DNA of 23,359 nucleotides, taken from NCBI GenBank assembly GCA_024695545.1, contig JAILHZ010000023.1, positions 1 through 23,359 of the forward strand, written 5' to 3'. Shown in pieces: positions 15,557 to 22,508 of the stretch. The notes below the pieces were generated by a model. That model was given only the letters and a program-made list of their open reading frames with translations. It was not told where the DNA came from and did no database searches. The number at the start of each line of letters is the position of its first letter. The stretch's first letter is position 1. The translations under genes and the position numbers were made by a program. Origin of the DNA: Clostridiales bacterium. GTDB lineage: Bacteria; Bacillota_A; Clostridia; Saccharofermentanales; Saccharofermentanaceae.

Positions 15557-16149
15557 ACTTTAATAATGTTGGCTCTGAAGAATCTTTTCAGGTGATCATT
15601 AACTCCCTGAGCCGAAAACACAGTAGCAATCATCAACTCATCCATATCTGTTTTCGAGAACTGGATATCATATCCGCAAAAGCGGATTAGTTGTGTTATA
15701 AAAGCTCTCTGTGCTCTTCCATTTTCCTCACGGAAAGGATGAAGCATATTTGTTTGAACATAAAAGTCAACTATGTTGTCAACAAACTCTTCAAATGTAT
15801 TTTGCCTGAAATAATCTCTTTCTTTCAGTGCACCAAAGATACTACCTGCTACCATTTCAATTTGATCCGGAGCAACAAAATGGGTTCCCTTTTTTGATAT
15901 AGCCACAGTACGAATCTCTCCTGCCCATTCATATAAATCCTCAAAGATGTAACGATGCACGTTTTTGTAATGTGAGAAATCAAATTCACCGGGGATCGGA
16001 TTCGTTTCTAATGTCCCGTACTTCGCAGCCGAAATAATAGCCTCCATGACTTCAAGTTTCTTTTCGTCACGGATGTTTAACTTATTGACAAGACAGGTCG
16101 TTCCCTCGTAACAATCAATGATCAAAGGATCCAGTTCGTACTCCATCAT
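15553..16149 (-). CDS. fic: Fic family protein, likely AMPylating toxin
   Basis: This 198-residue single-domain Fic protein belongs to class I, whose inhibitory motif is on a separate antitoxin encoded just upstream. Fic enzymes usually transfer AMP to target proteins; bacterial toxin members of this type modify topoisomerases or similar targets. The active-site loop reads HPFREENGRAQR (137-148), against the consensus HPFx[D/E]GN[G/K]Rxx R. The catalytic H137, F139, acidic E141, N143, R145 and R148 are present, but the Gly of the anion hole is Glu (E142). The GAA codon is one base from the GGA glycine codon, so activity may be reduced or lost. The gene is AT-rich: bases 15721-15780 have 20 G or C of 60, against 36 of 60 at 15181-15240. 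It overlaps both neighbours by ATGA. Confidence 0.9.
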   Translation of the reverse strand: MMEYELDPLIIDCYEGTTCLVNKLNIRDEKKLEVMEAIISAAKYGTLETNPIPGEFDFSHYKNVHRYIFEDLYEWAGEIRTVAISKKGTHFVAPDQIEMVAGSIFGALKERDYFRQNTFEEFVDNIVDFYVQTNMLHPFREENGRAQRAFITQLIRFCGYDIQFSKTDMDELMIATVFSAQGVNDHLKRFFRANIIKV

Positions 16150-16310
16150 TCAGTCCTTTCGACTAATTCCGACGCCAACTTCATGAAATCATCCCAAGAG
16201 ATTTCTTCATTACAATATTTGTAACACAAATCATAAGCTTCATCACTAAGATGAAACCCTTCCATCTCTAAGGATGCTATTGCATTGGCTAAAGCTAAAT
16301 CAACCGGCAT
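16146..16310 (-). CDS. VbhA-like Fic antitoxin (54 residues)
   Basis: A small gene of 54 codons runs from ATG at 16310 to TGA at 16146-16148, which overlaps the fic start codon. The protein begins MPVDLALANAIASLEMEG. S14-LEM-E18-G19 matches the class I Fic inhibitory motif [S/T]xxxE[G/N], in which the Glu enters the Fic ATP pocket and blocks AMP transfer. The remainder (DEAYDLCYKYCNEEISWDDFMK) resembles the helical antitoxin-like domain of VbhA. A perfect AGGAGG lies 7 bases upstream and an extended -10 promoter precedes it. Codon use is AT-rich like fic. The order of antitoxin then toxin with overlapping stop and start is the standard arrangement. Confidence 0.88.
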   Translation of the reverse strand: MPVDLALANAIASLEMEGFHLSDEAYDLCYKYCNEEISWDDFMKLASELVERTE

Positions 16311-16330
16311 TACAGACCTCCTATAGATAC

Positions 16331-16339
16331 ATTATAACA
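16331..16339 (-). promoter_or_regulatory. Extended -10 promoter of the antitoxin-fic operon
   Basis: On the minus strand TGTTATAAT is a perfect -10 TATAAT (16331-16336) extended by TG. No good -35 is visible 17 bases upstream, which is usual for extended -10 promoters. Transcription would begin about 15 bases before the antitoxin ATG. It lies in the 50 bases behind the kinase gene, which has no evident terminator. Confidence 0.6.
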
Positions 16340-16360
16340 CGAAGTCGGAGGCTCATTATT

Positions 16361-17002
16361 CTAGATCCCGAAGATCTTCTCTGCCAGTTCTACGGTTTCT
16401 TCCTGCGTCCTGTTCTCATCGCGGAAGATGATCTGATAGCCCGAATTCTTAAGTTCGTCATAGCTCTCCTTCGAGTGAAGGCGTTCGAGGATCTCACGGT
16501 AGTTGTCCAGGGCAGCCTGCGGATCCGGTTCCTCGAGCATCAGCATATAGAGGAACTGCTTCTCCGGGTCCGGACGATCGAAGAATCTTGAGATCGCGAT
16601 AATCGGATCCGACATCATCACGAGAACGTGCTTATCATCCGTGATCTTATGCAGTGTATCTACACAGATATTCGTATCCACGAAGATCAGTTTTCCCTGG
16701 GTTTCCGGCTTCGGAAGAAGTTCTTCCAGGATCTGGAACTCGACGGTCTCGCATTCCTTCTTCACGTCATGGATCCAGCGGACGTACTCTTCCGGTGTTC
16801 TTCTTATGAACTCGTGCCAGTCCTGAAGATCCCTTGTATAGCACAGATTCGGGAACTCCTTACTGTCGAGTTCCGGCAGTTTCGCGTCGTGGTAGTTCTC
16901 CTCGAGCGCGATGCCGTTATGTTTCTTCGCTAAATTTTTAACAATGGTGGACTTTCCCGCATAGGAAGTCCCGATAACAAAATAAACTCTACTTAGGTCC
17001 AT
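16361..17002 (-). CDS. P-loop NTPase, putative small-molecule kinase
   Basis: This 213-residue protein opens with a Walker A motif GTSYAGKST (11-19) right after a beta strand (VYFVI), the layout of nucleotide and small-molecule kinases. LIFVDTN near 104-110 could be the Walker B strand. The LHSKESYDELKNSGYQIIFRDENRT segment resembles a lid and base-contact region. I do not recognise a specific family; shikimate-kinase-like or AAA_33-type ATPases are candidates. It follows the acetyltransferase gene so closely that the ATTTATGAGG junction holds both the stop and the ribosome binding site. It therefore belongs to the acetyltransferase-nitroreductase cassette, where a phosphotransferase that modifies a drug or metabolite is possible but unproven. 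Confidence 0.7.
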   Translation of the reverse strand: MDLSRVYFVIGTSYAGKSTIVKNLAKKHNGIALEENYHDAKLPELDSKEFPNLCYTRDLQDWHEFIRRTPEEYVRWIHDVKKECETVEFQILEELLPKPETQGKLIFVDTNICVDTLHKITDDKHVLVMMSDPIIAISRFFDRPDPEKQFLYMLMLEEPDPQAALDNYREILERLHSKESYDELKNSGYQIIFRDENRTQEETVELAEKIFGI

Positions 17003-17009
17003 ATATACC

Positions 17010-17582
17010 TCATAAATCCAGATACCAGATGAACTGGATATCGTCTTTTACTTCCGGTTCGGTGTAGTAGGCATACATATCGATCTTACCGAGCATCGCG
17101 CCCTGCTTTCTATAGAAATTGCACGCCGTCACATTATTGTTCTGGCATTCAATGATCATCTGCGCATAGCCGTCTTCCTTTGCGCCGGCTTTCGCCATAT
17201 CAAGCAGCGCCTGCCCCACGCCCTGATGCTTATACGCATCCGCCACACGGATATCCCAGAGCACGCATGCATCCGTTCTTCCGCCGAGCATGTACATGTC
17301 CGGTGTCGTTCCGGCAACCGTTGCCGCTCCGACAGGCATCTCACCGTCAAAAGCCATGTAGAACCGCCAGTTCGTGATATCGAAATTCTTCTCATATTCA
17401 CAGGCGCGTTCATAGACGCTGAGATCTTTTACATACGGATCGACCGGCACTTCCTCAAGAAGTATGCCTCCGAGCCCGTTGTCGATATGTTTGACTCTGT
17501 ACTCCGACTTTATCTCTACATTTTGTGTGACCTGATCGTACATTTCAAAACAGGTCTTATCCATCTTTTTAAAACTTATCAT
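17010..17582 (-). CDS. GNAT acetyltransferase, streptothricin-acetyltransferase-like
   Basis: This 190-residue GNAT protein carries LWDIRVADAYKHQGVGQALL as its acetyl-CoA site (Q-G-V-G-Q-A), then IIECQNNNVTACNFYRKQGA and a MYAYY end. The pattern of a DI-V start, ECQNNNVTACNFY and an aromatic end is that of streptothricin/nourseothricin acetyltransferases of the Sat type. Resistance is an inference; many such homologues are untested. The frame is open to 17681, but the ATG at 17582 is preferred: it overlaps the nitroreductase stop (ATGA), has GGGAGGAT upstream, and family similarity begins at MISFKKM. It is translationally coupled to the nitroreductase gene and followed closely by the kinase gene. 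Confidence 0.82.
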   Translation of the reverse strand: MISFKKMDKTCFEMYDQVTQNVEIKSEYRVKHIDNGLGGILLEEVPVDPYVKDLSVYERACEYEKNFDITNWRFYMAFDGEMPVGAATVAGTTPDMYMLGGRTDACVLWDIRVADAYKHQGVGQALLDMAKAGAKEDGYAQMIIECQNNNVTACNFYRKQGAMLGKIDMYAYYTEPEVKDDIQFIWYLDL

Positions 17583-18112
17583 ACATCCTCCGGGAAAGAG
17601 TTGAACCACGCACGGTCCGAAAACTCTTTCTTGATCGGCATTTTTGCTATCTCCTCCGGAATGCCTACCGGAAGATAACATACGAGATCGTAGTCGCTCG
17701 GGACATTCAGGATCTCCGCCATCTTATCGCAGGTCCGGTCGTCATCCGTGATATGTCCTTCGTACCAGCAGCTTGCGTATCCGAGTTCCTCGATCAGAAG
17801 AAGCATGTTCTCGATCGCAGCGGAATAATCCTGGGTCGCGAAGCACTTGTCACGGTATGCGTTGATCCTTTTAGACAGAACACAGATCGCAGCGGGCGCG
17901 CTCATCGCAACCGGTGGCTCGATCACGGCTTTCACCTTCGAGAGCACTTCAGGATCGTCGATCGCGATCAGGCTCGTGGTCTGCTTATTGCATCCGGAAG
18001 GCGCAGCCAGACCCGCTTCCATGATCTTTGTAAGATCTTCCCTCGGTACCGGCGTCTCCTTAAAGGTTCCGCGGTAACTGCGTCTGCTCATGATCGCTTC
18101 AAAAACATTCAT
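17579..18112 (-). CDS. Nitroreductase family FMN oxidoreductase
   Basis: This 177-residue protein is of the small nitroreductase type. SRRSYRGTFKETPVPREDL near the N-terminus is the FMN phosphate-binding block, AGLAAPSGCNKQTTSLIAIDD follows it, and ENMLLLIEELGYASCWYEGH with VCYLPVGIPEE completes the fold. Such enzymes use NAD(P)H to reduce nitro compounds, quinones or flavins; the true substrate is not predictable. The frame is open to a GTG at 18118, but the ATG at 18112 has GGAG 9 bases upstream and is preferred. It starts two bases after the previous acetyltransferase stop and overlaps the next gene, so it is in the middle of a coupled cassette. Confidence 0.88.
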   Translation of the reverse strand: MNVFEAIMSRRSYRGTFKETPVPREDLTKIMEAGLAAPSGCNKQTTSLIAIDDPEVLSKVKAVIEPPVAMSAPAAICVLSKRINAYRDKCFATQDYSAAIENMLLLIEELGYASCWYEGHITDDDRTCDKMAEILNVPSDYDLVCYLPVGIPEEIAKMPIKKEFSDRAWFNSFPEDV

Positions 18113-18114
18113 TT

Positions 18115-18645
18115 TCACTCACTCCACTCGTCTTTGCTGATCTCCAGCTCGATGATACGCTCATTCTTCCCTTCGATCTCCACGAACGAATCCTCGCAGA
18201 CGGTCGATGCACGGAATCCGCAGGAAAGATAGCACTTATATGCGGAAGTATTGCACTCGAAAACACCGATCGTAACAGTATCCACTTTCAGGACTGTAAA
18301 AGCGTACTTCTGCGCCAGGCGGATCAGTTCTTTTCCATAACCTTTACCACGGCGGGAACCGTCAACAACGACCCAGCCGAAACGGAGGATCTTATTGTCC
18401 CCTTTGATGTAGCGCATAATGAGATGTCCGGCGACGCCGTCCTCATCAAAAGCGGTCATCGGATAGAAGTTATCTTCCTCCTCGCATCCGCCGTTTTCCT
18501 GAAGATACTTCCTGTTGACTGCCTCCGCCGTGAGCGGGAACTCGCAGAAATGGTTTCCGCCCCAGAGCAGGAATGTCCTTTCATTATCGATCCAGGACGC
18601 GATCTTCTCCGCGTCACACGGCTTATATGGTCTTAGTCTGAGCAT
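18115..18645 (-). CDS. GNAT family N-acetyltransferase
   Basis: This 176-residue GNAT enzyme has VVVDGSRRGKGYGKELIRLA as the acetyl-CoA motif (R-R-G-K-G-Y-G) and FECNTSAYKCYLSCGF as the C-terminal strand-helix block. The substrate is unknown. The open frame reaches 18696, but the ATG at 18645 is preferred: GGGGGAGAG precedes it by 3-6 bases and the family sequence starts at MLRLRPYKPCD. The longer version would be translated through a terminator hairpin. It is the first gene of the acetyltransferase-nitroreductase-acetyltransferase-kinase cassette. The strong hairpin only about 25 bases upstream leaves almost no room for a separate promoter, so its transcription may depend on read-through. 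Confidence 0.87.
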   Translation of the reverse strand: MLRLRPYKPCDAEKIASWIDNERTFLLWGGNHFCEFPLTAEAVNRKYLQENGGCEEEDNFYPMTAFDEDGVAGHLIMRYIKGDNKILRFGWVVVDGSRRGKGYGKELIRLAQKYAFTVLKVDTVTIGVFECNTSAYKCYLSCGFRASTVCEDSFVEIEGKNERIIELEISKDEWSE

Positions 18646-18668
18646 ATTCTCTCCCCCTGAATTTAAAC

Positions 18669-18704
18669 GCAAAAAGACGACGGCATATTCTGCCATCGTC
18701 TTTA
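18669..18704 (-). terminator. Strong hairpin with T-run, terminator or attenuator
   Basis: On the minus strand AAAGACGATGGCA pairs with TGCCGTCGTCTTT (one G-T pair, loop of five), followed by TTTTTGCG. It lies between the hypothetical gene (ending at 18750) and the acetyltransferase start at 18645. The stem begins and ends with A and T runs, so it could stop transcription from either side. Confidence 0.8.
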
Positions 18705-18749
18705 TTGTATCGCACTATTTATTCCCGTGATATAGACCAGCCGTATAAA

Positions 18750-19160
18750 TCACGCGGGCGGGTTATTGAGAAGATCCTCCACGACCTTGCAGATCTCGGA
18801 GACCGGCTCCATCGAGTCAATGGTAGCTCCGAGCGGATTCGGTTCGTCCAGCGATCCGTCCATGGTATCTTCGTGCTCCTTCGATCCTCCGACCTGTCCC
18901 GGCTTCGGCGCCATGCTGACAATGATCTTCTTCTCCTGCGCATCAACATAGATGTAGTTGATGTCGTTAAGATGTGGGAAAACCACTACCTCACGTTCTT
19001 TTCCGAAAGCCCGGATCCATCCCATCTTCGGGGTACCGAAAGTTGAGGATACACTCATCAGCATCCCGAGCATTTTCTCGTTGTTCCAGCCGTACTTGTT
19101 CTTATAGGTCTTGTATCCGTAAGACGAGTCCCCGGATGTAAGAAAATCGAATAATCCCAT
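18750..19160 (-). CDS. Hypothetical protein, 136 residues
   Basis: I do not recognise this protein. It starts MGLFDFLTSG, has a charged and aromatic N-terminal half (YGYKTYKNKYGWNNEKM), a possible beta-rich centre (REVVVFPHLNDINYIYVDAQEKKIIVSMAP) and a hydrophilic Gly/Asp/Glu-rich part before a final helix. It has no signal peptide or membrane helix. The MGLF-DF opening is common in small cytosolic proteins of unknown role in Clostridia. A GGAG ribosome binding site lies 8 bases before the ATG. It is flanked by metF upstream and a strong terminator downstream, and may be expressed from its own promoter or as the last gene after metE-metF. Its G+C-rich codon use resembles the neighbours, which argues for a real gene. 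Confidence 0.75.
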   Translation of the reverse strand: MGLFDFLTSGDSSYGYKTYKNKYGWNNEKMLGMLMSVSSTFGTPKMGWIRAFGKEREVVVFPHLNDINYIYVDAQEKKIIVSMAPKPGQVGGSKEHEDTMDGSLDEPNPLGATIDSMEPVSEICKVVEDLLNNPPA

Positions 19161-19192
19161 AGTTCATTCTCCCACCTTGTTTTCTAGAGAGA

Positions 19193-19198
19193 ATTATA
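19193..19198 (-). promoter_or_regulatory. Possible -10 box for the hypothetical gene
   Basis: A perfect TATAAT on the minus strand overlaps the metF stop codon, 33 bases before the ATG of the 136-residue protein. No -35 resembling TTGACA and no TG extension is present, so this is a weak prediction. Confidence 0.3.
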
Positions 19199-20054
19199 CT
19201 ATATTCCGGATACCTTCACAGATCCTTCTTGCGACGACCGGATTATTCATCGTGTAAAGATGGATACCCGGAATATCGCTGGCGAGAAGATCGATGATCT
19301 GGGAGAGTGCATACGACATGCCCGCATCAAACAGGGCTTCTTTTCTGTCTTCGTACTTTCTCACGATACGATTGAAGCGGTCCGGAAACGAAGCGTTGCA
19401 GAGCGAGAGCATTCTTCTGATCTGAGCCGCGTTGATGACCGGCATGATGCCCGGGATGATCGGGACATCGATCCCCGCGATCTTACAGTTCTCACAGAAG
19501 CCGTAGAACTTCTCATTATCGAAGAACAGCTGCGAAAGAAGCACTTCCGCACCGGCATCGACTTTTTTCTGAAGTCCCTTCATGTCATTTACGCGGCTTT
19601 CGGACTCGGGATGGCACTCCGGATAGCAGGCGCCCAGGAAACAGAAATCGTGATCCTTCGACAGATACGAGATCAGATCTGAAGCATGATGGAAATCATC
19701 CTTCTCGGCGATCCTCGGCGTTCTGTCCCCGCGGAGGGCGAGGATATTCTCGATGCCTTCGTCTTCCATGACCTTCGCAAACTCATCGATCTCTGCCTTA
19801 TCGTAGTGCAGGGACGTAAGGTGCACGACCGGCTCGACACCGTATCTGTGTTTGATGTTCTTTGCGATCTCGATGGTTCGGTTGCAGTTCGCGCCTCCAC
19901 CCGCACCAAAGGTCACGCTGATGAAGTCCGGATCAAGTTCGCACAGAACTTCCAGCGTCTCATCGATGCTCTCGAGTTCCGTATCCTTCTTCGGTGGAAA
20001 GATCTCGAAGGAAAGGCTCTTCTTATTCTGTTTATACAGGTCTGCGATCTTCAT
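19194..20054 (-). CDS. metF: 5,10-methylenetetrahydrofolate reductase MetF
   Basis: MetF reduces 5,10-methylene-THF to 5-methyl-THF with FAD and NAD(P)H, giving the methyl donor used in methionine synthesis. With this start it has 286 residues. SFEIFPPK (15-22) carries the catalytic Glu (E17), SVTFGAGG (46-53) and LALRGDRTP (D110) line the flavin and folate sites, and LSQLFFDNEKF and PIIPGIMPV follow in the TIM barrel. The frame is open to 20090, but the ATG at 20054 is preferred: it lies just after the metE stop and the family sequence begins at MKIADLY. It directly follows metE, so both steps of methyl supply are expressed together under the divergent LysR regulator. Confidence 0.95.
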   Translation of the reverse strand: MKIADLYKQNKKSLSFEIFPPKKDTELESIDETLEVLCELDPDFISVTFGAGGGANCNRTIEIAKNIKHRYGVEPVVHLTSLHYDKAEIDEFAKVMEDEGIENILALRGDRTPRIAEKDDFHHASDLISYLSKDHDFCFLGACYPECHPESESRVNDMKGLQKKVDAGAEVLLSQLFFDNEKFYGFCENCKIAGIDVPIIPGIMPVINAAQIRRMLSLCNASFPDRFNRIVRKYEDRKEALFDAGMSYALSQIIDLLASDIPGIHLYTMNNPVVARRICEGIRNIV

Positions 20055-20058
20055 ATTT

Positions 20059-22320
20059 TTACTTCTCTCGGATGATTCTCGCTGCCTCAACGAGATTCTT
20101 CAGGCTCTTGACTGTCTCTTCTTCACCACGGGTCTTAAGGCCGCAGTCCGGGTTGACCCAGAGCTTCTTATCTTCAGTCTTCTTACGGATCTTCGTGAGC
20201 TGTCCGACAAGCTCGTCTACGGACGGAACACGCGGGCTGTGGATATCGTATACGCCCGGGCCGACTTCTGTCTTAAAATTGTTCTCCTTCAGGGAATCCA
20301 GGATCTGCAGATCCGAACGGGATGCTTCGAATGTGATGACATCGGCGTCCATGCTATCAATCGCCGGGATAATGTCCGTAAATTCGCTGTAGCACATATG
20401 TGTGTGGATCTGAGTTTCCGGCTTGACACCGCTGTGTACCAGACGGAATGCCGGGATCGCGAAGTCGAGATACTCGCTGTACCAGTCGGACTTGCGGAGC
20501 GGGAGCTTCTCGCGGAGCGCCGCCTCGTCGATCTGGATGATGTTGATGCCGTTCGCTTCAAGATCGAGGACCTCGTCTCGGATCGCAAGTGCGATCTGCT
20601 GGATGCTTTCTTTTATGGAGATATCCTCTCTCGGGAAGGACCAGTTGAGGATCGTTACCGGACCTGTGAGCATACCCTTAACCGGCTTACTTGTGCAGGA
20701 CTTGGCAAACTTGGACCACTCAACAGTGATCGGTTCTTTTCTCGAAACATCGCCCCATACGATCGGCGGTTTCACGCATCTTGTACCGTAGGACAGTACC
20801 CATGCCTTCTCGGTAAATACATAGCCGCTCAGGTGCTCGCCGAAGTACTCGACCATGTCATTTCTTTCAAACTCACCATGCACGAGCACATCGAGGCCGA
20901 TCTCTTCCTGCAGGCGAATGCACTCTGCGATCTTCTTCTTATTGAACTCGACATACTCTTCCTTGCTGATCTCGCCTTTTCTAAAAGCACTTCTGTTCTT
21001 TCTTACGTCAGCGGTCTGCGGGAAAGATCCGATCGTGGTGGTCGGGAACTTCGGAAGACCGAGTTTTTCATGCTGGATCGCTTCTCTTTCGTCAAATGCC
21101 GGAAGACGTGTGTAGTCGGAATCCTTGATGGCGGCAACTCTTGCCTGTACCTTCTCATCGACACTGTCGACTCTCTTTTCAAAGAGTGCTTTATTCGCAG
21201 CAAGCTTCTCATCTGTGAGGTTAGCAAGATCGCTGAGTTCAAGGAGCTTTTCTTCTGCAAAAGCAAAGTGCTTCTTATACTCTTCCGGAAGCTTGGTTTC
21301 ACTTGCAAGTGTGTACGGAACATGCAGAAGTGAGCATGAAGTTCCGATCACGATATTCTCCTCGGAAACTACGGACTTGATCTCGGAAAGGATCGCGGAT
21401 GTCTTGCTGTAGTCATTCTTCCAGATGTTCTTACCGTTTACAACACCGGCCACGAGGACCTTATCCTTCGGGAAACCGTTCTCCTTGACGAGGGAAAGTG
21501 TTTTTCTGCCTTCGACAAAGTCCAGACCGATCGCATCGAAGTCCAGCTTGATCACCTCGGAATATGCATCACGGATATCTCCGAAATAGGTCTGAAGTGT
21601 AATGGAAAGACCGTTCTTATTCGAAAGGATAATGTCATAGATCTTCTTAAAGAGTGCGATATCGGATGCATCGAGATCACGTACGAGATACGGTTCGTCG
21701 AACTGGACTTTAGCTGCACCTGCTTTTGCAAGGTCCGAAAGAAGTTTGACGTACTCGCCGGAAAGGATCTCTGCAAAATCCTCCGCCTTCTTTTCACCGA
21801 TGAACTTGGTGAGCTTGAGGAAAGTGAAGGGACCGATCAGGAGAACCTTCGTGTCGATGCCCAGTGCTTTTGCCTCGAGAAACTCAGAGACCGGCTTGTT
21901 GCCGACGTACTGGATAGAGGTAGCATCGTCGAACTCCGGAACGATGTAGTGGTAGTTGGTGTTGAACCACTTCTTCATCGGAAGTGCTTTTACATTACCG
22001 TTATTCTCCTGATAACCGCGGGCTGCGGCAAAGTAGGTATCCATCACGGGAAGGCCGAGCTGCTGGTATCTTACCGGGATGACGTTAAAGAGGAACGCGG
22101 TATCCAGAACGTTATCGTAGAAGGAAAAATCATTACTGGAAATGAAATCGATCCCTGCTTCTTTCTGCGAAGTCCAGTTGCTCTTTCTGATCTCTTTTGC
22201 TACCTGCTGAAGCTCTGCTTCACTGATCTCGTGACGGAAATACTTCTCCGACGCAAACTTTAATTCTCTGTCTCTTCCGATTCTCGGAAAACCGATAACT
22301 GATGAACTCATGTTTCTCAC
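20059..22320 (-). CDS. metE: Cobalamin-independent methionine synthase MetE
   Basis: MetE transfers the methyl group of 5-methyl-THF (polyglutamate form) to homocysteine, giving methionine without B12. The 753-residue protein has two beta/alpha barrels. The catalytic Zn ligands are H641 and C643 (HMCYSEF), E665 (ITFEASRSD) and C726 (NPDCGLKTR), and the N-terminus has the family IGFPRIG block. The start drawn is a GTG with AGGA 8 bases upstream; an ATG at 22311 ([12 protein letters not shown]) is the alternative but is farther from that site. Four bases separate it from metF. It is transcribed divergently from a MtaR-like regulator and has a hairpin in its leader. Three AAAAGCACT copies lie in this gene. 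Confidence 0.97.
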   Translation of the reverse strand: MRNMSSSVIGFPRIGRDRELKFASEKYFRHEISEAELQQVAKEIRKSNWTSQKEAGIDFISSNDFSFYDNVLDTAFLFNVIPVRYQQLGLPVMDTYFAAARGYQENNGNVKALPMKKWFNTNYHYIVPEFDDATSIQYVGNKPVSEFLEAKALGIDTKVLLIGPFTFLKLTKFIGEKKAEDFAEILSGEYVKLLSDLAKAGAAKVQFDEPYLVRDLDASDIALFKKIYDIILSNKNGLSITLQTYFGDIRDAYSEVIKLDFDAIGLDFVEGRKTLSLVKENGFPKDKVLVAGVVNGKNIWKNDYSKTSAILSEIKSVVSEENIVIGTSCSLLHVPYTLASETKLPEEYKKHFAFAEEKLLELSDLANLTDEKLAANKALFEKRVDSVDEKVQARVAAIKDSDYTRLPAFDEREAIQHEKLGLPKFPTTTIGSFPQTADVRKNRSAFRKGEISKEEYVEFNKKKIAECIRLQEEIGLDVLVHGEFERNDMVEYFGEHLSGYVFTEKAWVLSYGTRCVKPPIVWGDVSRKEPITVEWSKFAKSCTSKPVKGMLTGPVTILNWSFPREDISIKESIQQIALAIRDEVLDLEANGINIIQIDEAALREKLPLRKSDWYSEYLDFAIPAFRLVHSGVKPETQIHTHMCYSEFTDIIPAIDSMDADVITFEASRSDLQILDSLKENNFKTEVGPGVYDIHSPRVPSVDELVGQLTKIRKKTEDKKLWVNPDCGLKTRGEEETVKSLKNLVEAARIIREK

Positions 22321-22348
22321 ACTCTCTTTCCTGTTTCTTTAATATTTT

Positions 22349-22364
22349 CGGGGATGCGTCCCCG
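22349..22364 (-). other. GC hairpin in the metE leader
   Basis: CGGGGA and TCCCCG form a perfect 6-bp stem with a 4-base loop, about 10 bases into the predicted metE transcript and 29 bases before the start codon. No T-run follows on the metE strand, so it is more likely a leader-stabilising structure than a terminator. It does not resemble a SAM riboswitch or T-box. Confidence 0.5.
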
Positions 22365-22381
22365 TTTGTTTCGTTAAGCGA

Positions 22382-22410
22382 AGTATAAACCGAGTGAAAT
22401 GATAGGTAAA
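22382..22410 (-). promoter_or_regulatory. metE promoter, TTTACC-N17-TATACT
   Basis: On the minus strand a -35-like TTTACC (22405-22410) and -10 TATACT (22382-22387) are 17 bases apart, with a predicted start near 22375. The centre of the palindromic region at 22441 is then at about -66, the usual activating position for a LysR-type regulator. The weak -35 fits a promoter needing activation. Confidence 0.65.
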
Positions 22411-22480
22411 ATACATCTTTTTAGCACTTCGTCATAGATTTTATCTATGGCAAGTGCTATACTAATAGTCGTCACCTATC
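22401..22480. promoter_or_regulatory. Nested palindromes with LysR/Met-box at the metE-regulator divide
   Basis: Three inverted repeats share one centre at about 22441: GATAGGT/ACCTATC (22401-22407 and 22474-22480), TAGCACTT/AAGTGCTA (22422-22429 and 22452-22459), and ATAGAT-TTT-ATCTAT (22434-22448). The innermost is ATAG-N7-CTAT, a classic LysR-type box that fits the streptococcal MtaR Met-box pattern ATAG-N7-CTAT. One arm overlaps the regulator's -10, and another overlaps the metE -35. Confidence 0.75.
22455..22463 (+). promoter_or_regulatory. Extended -10 promoter of the LysR-type regulator
   Basis: TGCTATACT is an extended -10 (TG, one base, TATACT) on the plus strand, predicting a start near 22470, about 40 bases before the ATG. 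It overlaps one arm of the central palindrome, so a regulator bound there would block its own transcription. Confidence 0.6.
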
Positions 22481-22508
22481 ATGAAATATAAGCAGAGGTT
22501 ATAACGTT

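Larger units (their letters stand above)
6854..21991. repeat. Dispersed 9-mer AAAAGCACT, ten copies on both strands
   Basis: Exact copies of AAAAGCACT or its complement occur at 6854, 8259, 12153, 14441 and 20983 (plus strand) and at 8852, 10727, 15153, 21863 and 21982-21983 (minus strand). Six continue to AAAAGCACTT and four to AAAAGCACTG. Two are intergenic (before thiC and before the FecR-like gene) and eight lie in genes in different frames (KAL, SAF, KHL, CFL). The span given is only from the first to the last copy; between the copies lie ordinary genes. Confidence 0.8.

Noticed and set aside
19852..21333. Open frame of 493 codons on the plus strand opposite metF and metE
   Set aside because: It is antisense to two confident genes; the translated protein looks random and there is no start signal.
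6854..21991. AAAAGCACT as a Chi or KOPS-like polarity signal
   Set aside because: The ten copies split evenly between the strands; such signals are strongly skewed to one strand of a replichore.
22349..22364. metE leader hairpin as a SAM riboswitch or T-box
   Set aside because: The stem is a simple 6-bp hairpin with none of the conserved blocks of those elements, and no T-run follows on the metE strand.
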